A DNA stretch of 64,000 bases from Pseudomonas sp. MWU16-30317 (GCF_020515695.1 NZ_JAIWJA010000007.1:62001-126000), one strand, 5' to 3'; shown: positions 43,127 to 51,992, counted from the first letter of the stretch. Made by a program: numbers and translations. Notes: generated from the sequence alone by a model not told the origin.

Positions 43127-43143
43127 AGCAAAAGCCGGGCCAA
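43127..43143 (-). promoter_or_regulatory. Putative sigma54 promoter of fliK, overlapping the hptB terminator
   Basis: On the minus strand TTGGCCCGGCTTTTGCT gives GG-N10-GC with TTGCT at -12, about 50 bases upstream of fliK. The same bases form the 3' arm and T-run of the hptB terminator hairpin. Confidence 0.6.
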
Positions 43144-43153
43144 TACGCCCGGC
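43130..43153 (-). terminator. Rho-independent terminator of hsbA-hsbR-hptB
   Basis: Read on the minus strand: GCCGGGC, a six-base loop, GCCCGGC, then TTTTGCTTT. Located just after the hptB stop. Confidence 0.8.
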
Positions 43154-43161
43154 TCGGGCGA

Positions 43162-43518
43162 TCAGGCGGAATATCGCTCGCGTTCACGCTCGTAGACGGG
43201 CTTCACTTCACCGAATTCATGATCGATTTCGCGAATCAATTGCTGGATGTCGCCACCATTTGGCTGATTGGCGCATTGCTCGAGTCGGGAACACAACTGC
43301 GCCAGCACGAGCGCGCCCATATTGCTGCTGCTGCCCTTGAAGCTGTGTGCCGCTTGGCTGATCGCCTGGGGGTCGGAGGCCGCCTGCAATGCCAGGAGGC
43401 GATGCTGGGAGTCACTGAGAAAGGTGTCAAGCAGTGCCGGGTATTCATCTTCCATGACCTCCTGCAGCGCGGACAGCACTTTCTCGTCGACATGGGGATG
43501 GGTTGCTGATTCGGTCAT
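43162..43518 (-). CDS. hptB: Histidine phosphotransfer protein HptB
   Basis: 118 residues as a lone Hpt domain with the phospho-acceptor H58 in AAHSFKGSSSNMGA. In P. aeruginosa, HptB takes phosphate from RetS-type hybrid sensors and passes it to HsbR, controlling swarming and biofilm through HsbA and FlgM. A GTG one codon upstream (43521) is an equally possible start. Last gene of its operon, before the terminator at 43130-43153. Confidence 0.92.
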   Translation of the reverse strand: MTESATHPHVDEKVLSALQEVMEDEYPALLDTFLSDSQHRLLALQAASDPQAISQAAHSFKGSSSNMGALVLAQLCSRLEQCANQPNGGDIQQLIREIDHEFGEVKPVYERERERYSA

Positions 43519-43580
43519 CACTTGTTCGCTCCTTGATCAAGCTGGGTATTGGGCATACCGCCAGCTGGAGAATCACCGGT

Positions 43581-45296
43581 TCAATTGCCGACCGGACGCT
43601 GCCAGGAAAATTCGACACATACACTGCGCCCGTCCTCAGCCCAGACTGCATGCTCGCTGAGCTGCCGGACCAGGCTCATCCCTCGCCCGGACAGCCCCTG
43701 AGACGGTGTGGGACGAGCCAGTATCTCGGGTACATCGAAACCATTACCGCTGTCTTCGACGCGAATGGTCAGCCTACCACCGCCCTGCGCATCCGGCGAT
43801 ACCCGCAACTGCAGGCGGATGAAGCCTTCGGCCAATGCGTCGAGGCGCTCGTTGCGCTGACGGTAATATTGCGCAAACCCCTGAGCGTCCCGCTTGAGCG
43901 CAGAGTCCAGGCCCAACACACCATGCTCCAGCGCATTGGAGTATAGCTCGGTCAACACGCTATAGAGAGCGCCACTCTGAACTCGCAGACCATGCACCTC
44001 TTGCAGCGACTGCAGCAAGTTGGGCAGCGGGTTGAAGCGACGCAACGTTTCCCCACGATATTCAAAAGCGGCCGACCAGTCCAGCGGACTCGACTGGCCG
44101 CTGTCGGAAAAAATCACCGGGGTGTGCGGCAAGCTGGCCGTCTCGACCACGAAAATCTGCACCATGCTGACGTCGTCCCGTGATTCGCCACGGAATTCGT
44201 CGAGCGCGCTCTGTATTTCCTCGAACAACCGATGCGGCCAGCGGTTGTTGCTCAATACGGTATCGAGCCGCTCGGCTCCGAACAATTGGTCCTCGCCGTT
44301 GGCGGTGTCGATCACGCCATCGGACAGCAGGAACAATTGGTCGCCCTGACTGAGCGAGTGCACCTCGGTCTTGTCGTTGAAGCTCTGGCGCGATAGTACG
44401 CCCAGGGGCAGATGGCGCGATTGCAGCGCGATGCGCTCGCCGCCCTGGCAGAGAATGTAGCCGTCCGGCAGCCCGCCGTTCCAGACCTCCACCTGCAAGC
44501 GCTGGAAGCTGACATTGAGCATCGTGGCGCAGCAGAACATGTCCACCGGCAAGATGCGCTTGAGCTTGGCGTTCATCTCCCGCAGGATTTCCGCCAGGCC
44601 GTAGCCCTTGGCGGTCATGCCATAGAACACTTCGGCCACCGGCATGGCACCGACGGCCGCCGGCAAGCCATGGCCGGTAAAATCGCCGAGCAGCACGTGC
44701 ATGTCGCCCGACGGGGTGAACGAGGCCAGCAGCAGGTCGCCGTTGAACAAGGCATAGGGCGACTGCATGTAACGAATGTTCAGCGAGCTGAGGCAACCGG
44801 AGTGGGCGATCTGATCGAACACCGCCTTGGCAACTCGCTGCTCGTTGAGCAGGTATTCATGGTGCTGGGAGATCTGGTTGCGCTGCTCCAGAACCGTGGC
44901 CTGCAGGCGTCGCAGGCGATCCATGGCGGTGATCTTGGCGGCCAGTATCACCTGGTTGTAGGGCTTGGCCAGAAAATCGTCGCCGCCGGCTTCAAGGCAG
45001 GCTACCAGTGCCTGTTCTTCGGTCATGGACGTCAGGAAGATGATCGGTACCAGCTCTTCGCCAGCCATGGCCTTGATCCGCCGCGCCGCTTCGAAGCCAT
45101 CCATCACCGGCATCATCGCGTCGAGCAGTACAAGCTGCGGACGCTGGGTTTCGAATACCCGCACCGCTTCTTCACCGTTCTCGGCCTGCACCACGTAATG
45201 GCCCTGCCGGCGGACGATAGAGGATAACAACATGCGATCGGTCATGTTGTCGTCGGCGATCAACACCGTCAGCGGGTCGGGCTTGGGCAGGATCAA
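43581..45296 (-). CDS. hsbR: HsbR: response regulator with PP2C phosphatase and serine kinase domains
   Basis: 571 residues: REC domain with D59 (LVLLDAMMPVMDGFEAARR), a coiled linker, a SpoIIE-type PP2C domain (about 200-400: LLGDFTGHGLPAAVGAMPVAEVFYGM, FLLSDGVID, RDDVSMVQIF), and a C-terminal HATPase_c_2 kinase (LTELYSNALEHGVLGLD ... GNGFDVP). It phosphorylates or dephosphorylates HsbA according to HptB input. The start is TTG 45296, overlapping the hsbA stop as TTGA; a later GTG is possible but would cut the REC domain. Confidence 0.93.
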   Translation of the reverse strand: MILPKPDPLTVLIADDNMTDRMLLSSIVRRQGHYVVQAENGEEAVRVFETQRPQLVLLDAMMPVMDGFEAARRIKAMAGEELVPIIFLTSMTEEQALVACLEAGGDDFLAKPYNQVILAAKITAMDRLRRLQATVLEQRNQISQHHEYLLNEQRVAKAVFDQIAHSGCLSSLNIRYMQSPYALFNGDLLLASFTPSGDMHVLLGDFTGHGLPAAVGAMPVAEVFYGMTAKGYGLAEILREMNAKLKRILPVDMFCCATMLNVSFQRLQVEVWNGGLPDGYILCQGGERIALQSRHLPLGVLSRQSFNDKTEVHSLSQGDQLFLLSDGVIDTANGEDQLFGAERLDTVLSNNRWPHRLFEEIQSALDEFRGESRDDVSMVQIFVVETASLPHTPVIFSDSGQSSPLDWSAAFEYRGETLRRFNPLPNLLQSLQEVHGLRVQSGALYSVLTELYSNALEHGVLGLDSALKRDAQGFAQYYRQRNERLDALAEGFIRLQLRVSPDAQGGGRLTIRVEDSGNGFDVPEILARPTPSQGLSGRGMSLVRQLSEHAVWAEDGRSVCVEFSWQRPVGN

Positions 45297-45601
45297 GAGA
45301 TGTTGAACAGCTTGTCGAAATTGGAGATGCCGAGGATCTTGCGTACATCGGGAGTGCTGTGGATAACCTGCACCTGGGCGTGATCGCCACCCGCATGATC
45401 ACGCAACAGCAACAGCATGCCCAAAGCGGAACTGTCGAGGTAGTTCGTATCCTTGAGATTGATGATGAACTTCGCCGGCTTGGGGTGAACCCTTTCATAA
45501 GCATCACGAAACGCCTGATGGGCGCCAAAGTCGAAGCGTCCCCTGATCTCGATGGTCAATGTTTTCCCATCTTCAGAAGGTTTGGCAGTTACATCGGTCA
45601 T
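45293..45601 (-). CDS. hsbA: Anti-sigma factor antagonist HsbA (STAS domain)
   Basis: 102 residues, a single STAS domain with the phosphoserine motif YLDSSALGML (56-61). Its phosphorylation state decides whether it binds the anti-sigma factor FlgM (freeing FliA) or the diguanylate cyclase HsbD in P. aeruginosa. First gene of the hsbA-hsbR-hptB unit; no confident promoter was found in the 106-base gap to fliJ. Confidence 0.92.
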   Translation of the reverse strand: MTDVTAKPSEDGKTLTIEIRGRFDFGAHQAFRDAYERVHPKPAKFIINLKDTNYLDSSALGMLLLLRDHAGGDHAQVQVIHSTPDVRKILGISNFDKLFNIS

Positions 45602-45707
45602 GGGATATTCCTTCAGGATTATTGCCAATACTGACAAAGGTTTAGCATCGCCACACGCCTCCAGCAACCCCGGCGGGCGGTAAAAAAATGTTTATCTCGT
45701 CGCGGCC

Positions 45708-46157
45708 TCAGTATTGCTCACGTTGCGGCAGGCGCTGCGCCAGTTCATCGAGCAATCGCTGTTCGCGTCGATCCTCGAGCCGCCGCGCTTCTTCAGCATA
45801 GCGCAGCACCAGCTTGCGCAGGCCCTCGACGCGCGCATAGGCCTTTTGCCACACGACCCGGGCGCCGTTGAGGTTGCCCTGGTGCCACGCCAGGCTCTTG
45901 TGCTGCTGGGCCACGGCGGTTTCAAGCTGATTGAGGAAGCGCTGATAGTTCATCAGCCACTGCCCGGAGACGCCGCGGCTACCGTGGGTCATCCATTGCT
46001 GCTGATAGTCGCTGCGAAATTTTTCCAGCTCCGCGAGCTTGGCGTGAGACAGGTTGACCTGGCCCTGAAAATGCCCCATCCGCTGCGCCGCTTTTTTCTC
46101 GACGCTCTCGGCCATTTCCACTACGGGCGCCAGACGCGCCGCTCGACTCATCGCCAT
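45708..46157 (-). CDS. fliJ: Flagellar export chaperone FliJ
   Basis: 149 residues, almost entirely coiled coil (FRSDYQQQWMTHG ... RLEDRREQRLLDELAQRLPQREQY). FliJ is the stalk of the FliI ATPase and recycles chaperones. The N-terminus MAMSRAARLAPVVEMAE matches Pseudomonas FliJ; a start at the second Met (46151) is possible. It begins six bases after the fliI stop. Confidence 0.93.
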   Translation of the reverse strand: MAMSRAARLAPVVEMAESVEKKAAQRMGHFQGQVNLSHAKLAELEKFRSDYQQQWMTHGSRGVSGQWLMNYQRFLNQLETAVAQQHKSLAWHQGNLNGARVVWQKAYARVEGLRKLVLRYAEEARRLEDRREQRLLDELAQRLPQREQY

Positions 46158-46163
46158 GGTCTA

Positions 46164-47522
46164 TCAGCCTGGCGCCACAGGATTGAACACGGCAGCGAGG
46201 CGGTCGCTACTGTCCTGCAGGCTTTCGTTTTCCTGTAGACCCTGGCGCAGGTAGCGCACCAACGTGGGCTGCAGCGCGATCGCCAGGTCGGTCTCGCGAT
46301 CACCGCCGGCCACGTAGGCGCCGACGCTGATCAAATCGCGGCTCTGTTGATAACGCGACCACAGCTGCTTGAACTGCTGAGCCTGGGTCATGTGCTGCGG
46401 GCTGACCACCGAGGGCATGACCCGACTGATCGAGGCCTCGATGTCGATGGCCGGGTAATGCCCCTCCTCGGCCAGGCGACGGGACAGCACGATATGGCCG
46501 TCGAGTACGCCACGCGCCGAGTCGGCGATGGGGTCCTGCTGATCGTCGCCCTCGGACAGTACGGTATAGAACGCCGTGATCGAGCCGCCCCCTGCCTCGG
46601 CGTTGCCAGCACGTTCCACCAGCTTGGGCAGTTTGGCAAACACCGACGGTGGATAGCCCTTGGTCGCCGGCGGCTCGCCGATGGCCAGGGCGATTTCGCG
46701 CTGAGCCTGGGCAAAACGGGTCAAGGAGTCCATCAGCAACAAGACGTTCTTGCCCTTGTCGCGGAAATACTCGGCAATACGCGTGCAATACATGGCGGCC
46801 CGCAGCCGCATCAGCGGCGCATCGTCCGCTGGCGAAGCGACTACCACGGAGCGCTTGAGACCTTCGGGGCCGAGGCTGTGCTCGATGAATTCCTTGACCT
46901 CCCGGCCCCGCTCGCCGATCAGCCCGACCACGATGATGTCGGCCTCGGTAAAGCGCGTCATCATGCCGAGCAGCACACTCTTGCCCACCCCGGTACCGGC
47001 GAACAGGCCCAGGCGCTGGCCGCGACCGACGGTGAGCAAGCCGTTGATCGAGCGGATGCCCACGTCCAGCGGCTGGCTGATGGGGTCGCGCTTGAGCGGG
47101 TTGATGGTCGGGCCATCCATCGGCACCCAGTCTTCGGCCTTCATCCCGCCCTTGCCGTCGAGCGCGCGGCCGGCACCGTCAAGCACCCGCCCGAGCATGG
47201 TCATGCCCATGGGCAGGCGGCCGGTATCGGCCAATGGCACTACGCGGGCGCCCGGCGCGATGCCGGCGACGCTGCCCACCGGCATCAGAAACACCTTGCT
47301 GCCGGAAAAGCCCATGACCTCGGCCTCGACCTCGACGGCGTCGTAACTGACATCGTTGATCACCCGGCAGCGGCTACCCATGGCGGCCCGCAGGCCCTCG
47401 GCTTCAAGGGTCAGGCCGACCATGCGCAGCAGCCGTCCTTCGACGACTGGCTGGCGTGGCAGATCGATGGCCTGTGGATAACTCGACAGGCGCTTGACGA
47501 AGCTGGTGCGATTAAGATGCAT
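46164..47522 (-). CDS. fliI: Flagellar export ATPase FliI
   Basis: 452 residues from ATG 47522. F1-beta-like ATPase with Walker A GLFAGTGVGKSVLLG, Walker B VLLLMDSLTRFAQAQREI, and ERGREVKEF. It forms a hexamer at the export gate with FliH. Its first 11 bases overlap the end of fliH. Confidence 0.96.
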   Translation of the reverse strand: MHLNRTSFVKRLSSYPQAIDLPRQPVVEGRLLRMVGLTLEAEGLRAAMGSRCRVINDVSYDAVEVEAEVMGFSGSKVFLMPVGSVAGIAPGARVVPLADTGRLPMGMTMLGRVLDGAGRALDGKGGMKAEDWVPMDGPTINPLKRDPISQPLDVGIRSINGLLTVGRGQRLGLFAGTGVGKSVLLGMMTRFTEADIIVVGLIGERGREVKEFIEHSLGPEGLKRSVVVASPADDAPLMRLRAAMYCTRIAEYFRDKGKNVLLLMDSLTRFAQAQREIALAIGEPPATKGYPPSVFAKLPKLVERAGNAEAGGGSITAFYTVLSEGDDQQDPIADSARGVLDGHIVLSRRLAEEGHYPAIDIEASISRVMPSVVSPQHMTQAQQFKQLWSRYQQSRDLISVGAYVAGGDRETDLAIALQPTLVRYLRQGLQENESLQDSSDRLAAVFNPVAPG

Positions 47523-48555
47523 CGCTCGGCTCCGGCGGTTTGTCTTTGGCCCTGGCCTTGGATCGGGTCGGCGGCTCGTCGTCGACGGGGTCGTCCAGCT
47601 CGACTTCAAGCTGCGCCAGATCGGCGGCCAACTCAGCGTCAGCGTCAGCGTCGGATTCCGCTACGGGCTGCGCCACGCTCAGCTCGCTGTCGGGCTCGGG
47701 CGCGTGCACCGGCTCGGGGTCAGCCACAGGCTCGGCGACAGGCGCCTGTCGAGCCTGGGCTGCAGCCGCCTTGACTTGCGCCTGGTGCTGCAAATGCTGG
47801 GCCTCCACTGCGCCAAGGTCGACATCGGTATCCGACTCGGCAGGGTGCATGCCCTGCTCGTGCAATTGCCCGAACATCATGGCGATGGCCTGGGTGATGC
47901 GCGTCTCGATAGCGGCATCGATACGGCTGTGCTCGGTCTCGACGCGGCAGCCGCCGGGCAGCAGCGCCGGGTCTTCGAGGATCCGCCAGGTTTCCTCATG
48001 GCGCTCGCGCAACGCCTTGACCTGCACGAAGTCCTGAGGATTGACGAAGATCCGCACATTGTTGGCCCCCATGGGCAGCAACTTCAGCGACTCACGCAAT
48101 ACTGTTTCGATCTGGCTGGAGTCGATAGTGAGTTCGCGCTGGATGACTTCGCGGGCAATGTGCCCGACCAGCTCCACCATGGACTTCTCGATCTGGGCAT
48201 CCTGCTCGGCGATGGGCAAGAACAGGTGCACCATGACTTGTTCGAGCGTGGCCAGTTTGGCCGCAAGGGCGACCTCGGCCTCTTGGCGAACCTTGATCTG
48301 GGTGCTGTGAAAACCCTCGCGCTCACCCACCGCGAAGCCCTCGTTGTAGGCCTCCTGGCGGATGCTTTCGAGTTCTTCAAGGGTCAGCGGCTGGACTTCA
48401 TCGAGGGGGACTTCTTCGATCTCCTCGATCACCACGGGCTCAGGTTCTGGCTCGGGCAATTCGGGGTCAAAACTGGGCAGAGACCAGACGTCGACCCCAC
48501 GCAGGTCTTCTGCGCGGATCAGTTCACTGGCGGTTTCATTGGTGGGGCGCGACAT
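47512..48555 (-). CDS. fliH: Flagellar export ATPase regulator FliH with long C-terminal extension
   Basis: 347 residues, against about 230-270 usual. Core features: an N-terminal FliN-binding region with Trp24 (DVWSLPSFDPELPEPE), GX3G-like helices (YNEGFAVGEREGF), and the C-terminal FliI-binding domain to about residue 235 (GGCRVETEHSRIDAAIETRITQAIAMMFGQL). The last 112 residues are acidic and Pro/Ala-rich (PVAEPVADPEPVHAPEPDSE; ESDADADAELAADL) with no recognised fold, ending in a Lys/Arg stretch. It overlaps fliI by 11 bases, so the tail is also read in the fliI frame at its end. Function of the tail is unknown. Confidence 0.9.
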   Translation of the reverse strand: MSRPTNETASELIRAEDLRGVDVWSLPSFDPELPEPEPEPVVIEEIEEVPLDEVQPLTLEELESIRQEAYNEGFAVGEREGFHSTQIKVRQEAEVALAAKLATLEQVMVHLFLPIAEQDAQIEKSMVELVGHIAREVIQRELTIDSSQIETVLRESLKLLPMGANNVRIFVNPQDFVQVKALRERHEETWRILEDPALLPGGCRVETEHSRIDAAIETRITQAIAMMFGQLHEQGMHPAESDTDVDLGAVEAQHLQHQAQVKAAAAQARQAPVAEPVADPEPVHAPEPDSELSVAQPVAESDADADAELAADLAQLEVELDDPVDDEPPTRSKARAKDKPPEPSDAS

Positions 48556-48599
48556 GCTTATATCCTGATGCTCGATTAGGGCCCGATGAAAGCGAAACC

Positions 48600-48684
48600 T
48601 GTGGGAGCGGACTTGCGCGTCCGGCGGCCAGGGCCGCAGGCCTTTTGAGCGCTTCGCCGCCGGACGCGCAAGCCCGCTTCCACA
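48600..48684. repeat. REPIN inside the fliEFGHIJ operon
   Basis: Arms 48600-48628 (TGTGGGAGCGGACTTGCGCG start) and 48656-48684 (CCGGACGCGCAAGCCCGCTT) pair with few mismatches. It lies in a 145-base gap between fliG and fliH, where many pseudomonads have little or no spacing. It could reduce fliHIJ relative to fliEFG expression. Confidence 0.8.
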
Positions 48685-48700
48685 ACGGTGGAGCCACCGA

Positions 48701-49723
48701 TCAGATCATTTCCTCGCCGCCTTTGCCACCCAGCACGATCTCGCCGGCTTCGGCCATACGGCGGGCGATGGTGAGGATTTCCTTCTGCGCGGTTTCGACG
48801 TCGCTGACGCGTACCGGGCCTTTGGCCTCGAGGTCGTCGCGCAGCAGTTCCGAGGCACGCTTGGACATGTTCTTGAAGATCTTTTCCTTGACCCCGTCGT
48901 CGGCACCCTTGAGCGCCACCACCAGTACGTCCGAAGACACTTCGCGCAGCAGCGCCTGGATGCCGCGGTCGTCGACGTCCTTGAGGTTGTTGAAGACGAA
49001 CATCAGGTCTTCGATCTGACCGGACAGATCCTCGTCCACTTCGCGGATCGAATCCATGAGCTGGCCTTCGACCGAACTGTCGAGGAAGTTCATGATATCG
49101 GCTGCGCGCTTGATACCACCCAGCGTGGTCCGGGACGTGGTCGAGTTGCCGGCGAACTGCTTCTCGAGGATCGTGTTGAGTTCTTTCAAGGCCGCAGGTT
49201 GCACAGTGTTGAGCGACGACACCCGCAGGATGATATCCAGGCGCACCTTGTGGTCGAAGTGCCCGAGCACCTCGCCCGCCTGATCAGGGTCGAGATACGC
49301 GACCACGATGGCTTGAATCTGTGGGTGCTCGAAACGGATGACGTCGGCCACGGCACGCGGCTCCATCCACTTGAGGCTGTCCAGGCCGCTGGTGTTGCCA
49401 CCCAGCAGGATGCGGTCGATCAGACCGTTGGCCTTGTCTTCGCCCAATGCCGAGGTGAGCATCTTGCGGATGTAGGTGTCCGAGCCGACGCCGAGGCTGG
49501 TCTGGTCGCCCACGCTGGCGACGAACTCGGTCATCACCTGCTCGACCTGTTCGCGGTGCACGTTGCGCATCTGCGCCATGGCCACGCCCACTCGTTGCAC
49601 TTCCTTCGGGCCCATGTGCCGCAACACTTGGGCCGCGTCGGTTTCACCCAGCGAAAGGAGGAGAATGGCGGCCTTGTCGACCTTGGTCAGTTTGGGGGCA
49701 ACTATGGCCTGATTGCTACTCAT
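48701..49723 (-). CDS. fliG: Flagellar motor switch protein FliG
   Basis: 340 residues. N-terminal FliF-binding domain (LTKVDKAAILLLSLGETDAAQVLRHM), EHPQ motif (RFEHPQIQAIVVAYL), and a C-terminal torque domain with the charged stretch LLRDDLEAKGPVRVSDVETAQKEIL. It transmits stator force to the rotor. It overlaps the fliF stop by eight bases. Confidence 0.96.
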   Translation of the reverse strand: MSSNQAIVAPKLTKVDKAAILLLSLGETDAAQVLRHMGPKEVQRVGVAMAQMRNVHREQVEQVMTEFVASVGDQTSLGVGSDTYIRKMLTSALGEDKANGLIDRILLGGNTSGLDSLKWMEPRAVADVIRFEHPQIQAIVVAYLDPDQAGEVLGHFDHKVRLDIILRVSSLNTVQPAALKELNTILEKQFAGNSTTSRTTLGGIKRAADIMNFLDSSVEGQLMDSIREVDEDLSGQIEDLMFVFNNLKDVDDRGIQALLREVSSDVLVVALKGADDGVKEKIFKNMSKRASELLRDDLEAKGPVRVSDVETAQKEILTIARRMAEAGEIVLGGKGGEEMI

Positions 49724-51530
49724 CGGCGTTAATCCACTCTTTCACGACCTGGGCCACACGGCCCGGATCTTCAGCCACCAGACTTTTGATTGCATTCAAC
49801 TGCGCGTCATAACCTTCGCTAGGGCTTGGTAGCAAGATGCTCTGCGGCCCGCCAAGGCTGACGCGATCGTCGGCCACATCACCCATCATGCCACCCGCAA
49901 AGCCGCCACCGGCCATGCCGGCGCCCATCATCGCGCCGTCACCACCGGAGGCCGCCAGGCCCTTGCCGCCCTTGCCACCACCGGTGATGTTGTTGAGCAC
50001 CGGGCGCAGTACGCCGAACACCAGCACCAGGATGAACAGCACACCCAGGGCCTGCTTGACCACATCCCAGAACCAGGGCTGCGAGTAGAACGGAATGCTC
50101 GGGATCACTTCACCGGTATCGGGTGCGAATGCCGAGTTGATCACCGTCACGCTGTCGCCACGGCTGGCATCGAAACCCACCGCGTCTTGCACCAGGCGTG
50201 TAAAGCGCGCCAGATCTTCGGCGCTCCACGGCGTGTGAGTGACTTCGCCATTGGCGGCGTTGACCTTGGCCTGATCGTCCACCACCACCGCCACCGACAG
50301 GCGCTGCAAGCGACCCTGCTGCTGACGGGTGTGGCTGATGGAACGGTCGAGCTCGAAGTTCTTGGTCGACTGCTGACGCTTGTCGGCCGGATACGGCGCG
50401 AGCATCGGCTGGCCTGTGGCCGGGTCCATGATCTGCTGGCCGTTGGCGTCCACCAGCGGTTGCCCAGGCTGAATCGCCGTGGCAGCGCCCGCCGCCCCGC
50501 CTGCCGTGGTTTGCGGAGCAGTCGCAGGGGCCGGCGGCTGGTTGCTCAAGGCTCCCGGCACACCCGATGGGCCGCTGCTGCTGGAACGCTGCTCGGTGGT
50601 CGATTGCTCGCTGCGCAGTGCCGGTTGATCGGGGTTGAACTGTTCGGAGGTCGATTCCACGGCGCTGAAGTCGACCATGGCCGAGACTTCCGCCTTGTAG
50701 CGATCGTTGCCCAATACCGGCGCCAGAATGCTCTGCACACGCTGGGTCAACATGCCTTCCATACGCCGGGTATAGTCGAATTGCTTGCCGGCCATGGCCA
50801 ACTCGGAGCTGCCGCCTTGGTCGGACAACAGGTTGCCCTTCTGATCGACCACAGTCACGCCGGACTTGTCCATTTCAGGGATGCTGGTAGCGACCAGATT
50901 GACGATCGCCATCACCTGACCAGGATCGAGGGTGCGGCCGCCGTACATCTCCACCAATACCGAGGCGGTCGGCTTGCGCTCGTCACGCACGAACACCGAG
51001 CTTTTCGGAATCGCCAGGTGCACGCGTGCGGCGCGGATGCCGTTGAGGCTGGAAATGGTGCGCGCCAATTCGCCTTCGAGGCCGCGACGGTAACGCGTCG
51101 CCTCCATGAACTGGCTGGTGCCCAGGCCCTGGTCCTTGTCGAGAATTTCGAAACCGACGTTGCCATCGCCCTGTACTACGCCGGCGGACGCCAGCGCCAG
51201 ACGTGCTCGGGACAGGTCCTCGGCCTTGACCAGCAAGGCACCCGAGGTCGGCTCGATGTTGTAGCTGATATTGGCGGTAGCCAGGGTGTCCATCACCTGC
51301 TTGGTGTCCATACCCGCCAGACTGCCAACCAGCGGACGATAATCCGGCTGTTGCGACCACAGGACCACGGCAAAACCGATGGCCACACTGGCAGCCAGCC
51401 CGACCAACAGGCCGACCTGCCGGAGCACCGGCATCTTGGTGATGTTATCCAGGAAATTCAGGCCCGGCAGGGAACTCTTGCCCCCTGCGCCGCCTGCTTT
51501 TGCCGGTACGTTATCCACTGCTTCAGCCAT
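49716..51530 (-). CDS. fliF: Flagellar MS-ring protein FliF
   Basis: 604 residues with two TM helices (VGLLVGLAASVAIGFAVVLW near 40 and VVKQALGVLFILVLVFGVL near 490). Ring-building motifs in between include VVDQKGNLLS and a long linker rich in Pro, Thr and Gln (about 340-410). It forms the MS ring and seat of the export gate; the C-terminal tail binds FliG. FlhF directs its polar placement. Confidence 0.96.
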   Translation of the reverse strand: MAEAVDNVPAKAGGAGGKSSLPGLNFLDNITKMPVLRQVGLLVGLAASVAIGFAVVLWSQQPDYRPLVGSLAGMDTKQVMDTLATANISYNIEPTSGALLVKAEDLSRARLALASAGVVQGDGNVGFEILDKDQGLGTSQFMEATRYRRGLEGELARTISSLNGIRAARVHLAIPKSSVFVRDERKPTASVLVEMYGGRTLDPGQVMAIVNLVATSIPEMDKSGVTVVDQKGNLLSDQGGSSELAMAGKQFDYTRRMEGMLTQRVQSILAPVLGNDRYKAEVSAMVDFSAVESTSEQFNPDQPALRSEQSTTEQRSSSSGPSGVPGALSNQPPAPATAPQTTAGGAAGAATAIQPGQPLVDANGQQIMDPATGQPMLAPYPADKRQQSTKNFELDRSISHTRQQQGRLQRLSVAVVVDDQAKVNAANGEVTHTPWSAEDLARFTRLVQDAVGFDASRGDSVTVINSAFAPDTGEVIPSIPFYSQPWFWDVVKQALGVLFILVLVFGVLRPVLNNITGGGKGGKGLAASGGDGAMMGAGMAGGGFAGGMMGDVADDRVSLGGPQSILLPSPSEGYDAQLNAIKSLVAEDPGRVAQVVKEWINADE

Positions 51531-51544
51531 GACTCAATTCGTCC

Positions 51545-51877
51545 TCAGACCGGCATCTGCATGATGTCTTGGTAAGCTTGGACCAGTTTGTTGCGCACTT
51601 GCGTGAGCGCCTGGAAGGAAACCTGGGCTTTCTGCGACGAAATCATGACGTCGGTGATGTCCACACCGCTCTTGCCGATCTCGAAGGCGTTGGACAGCTG
51701 ATTCGAAGCTTGCTGCGTTTCGTTGACCTTGCCCACGGCATTGCCGAGCAGATCGGCGAAGCTGCTGCCACTGACTTCCGGCACAGCCGTCGCAGCCTTG
51801 GCCGACGAACCCATGGCTTCGGCCTGCATGGCACGCATGTCCATCATCAAACGGTTGAATTCAATACCTTGGCTCAT
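51545..51877 (-). CDS. fliE: Flagellar hook-basal body protein FliE
   Basis: 110 residues from ATG 51877 (MSQGIEFNRLMMDMRAMQAEAM), as in P. aeruginosa FliE; the purine-rich GAGAG is well placed for it and too near an upstream ATG at 51883. The C-terminus (FQALTQVRNKLVQAYQDIMQMPV) is the family signature. It joins MS ring to rod. First gene of fliEFGHIJ, with a sigma54 promoter at 51940-51955. Confidence 0.95.
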   Translation of the reverse strand: MSQGIEFNRLMMDMRAMQAEAMGSSAKAATAVPEVSGSSFADLLGNAVGKVNETQQASNQLSNAFEIGKSGVDITDVMISSQKAQVSFQALTQVRNKLVQAYQDIMQMPV

Positions 51878-51939
51878 GGACATCTCTCTTTGCCGGTCCG
51901 CAATTTTTTGACACTGGTACAGCGTCTGTCAGTAGAGGT

Positions 51940-51955
51940 AGCAACAAGGGTGCCA
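51940..51955 (-). promoter_or_regulatory. Sigma54 promoter of fliEFGHIJ
   Basis: TGGCACCCTTGTTGCT on the minus strand is a consensus -24/-12 (TGGCAC, five bases, TTGCT), about 65 bases upstream of fliE. In P. aeruginosa this operon is FleR/sigma54 controlled. Confidence 0.85.
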
Positions 51956-51992
51956 GCTCTCCAGAACAGCGATACAAATTCGATACGAATCG

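Noticed and set aside
45602..45707. Possible promoter of hsbA (TTGCTG with TAAACC)
   Set aside because: The -10 matches only three of six bases; too weak to annotate.
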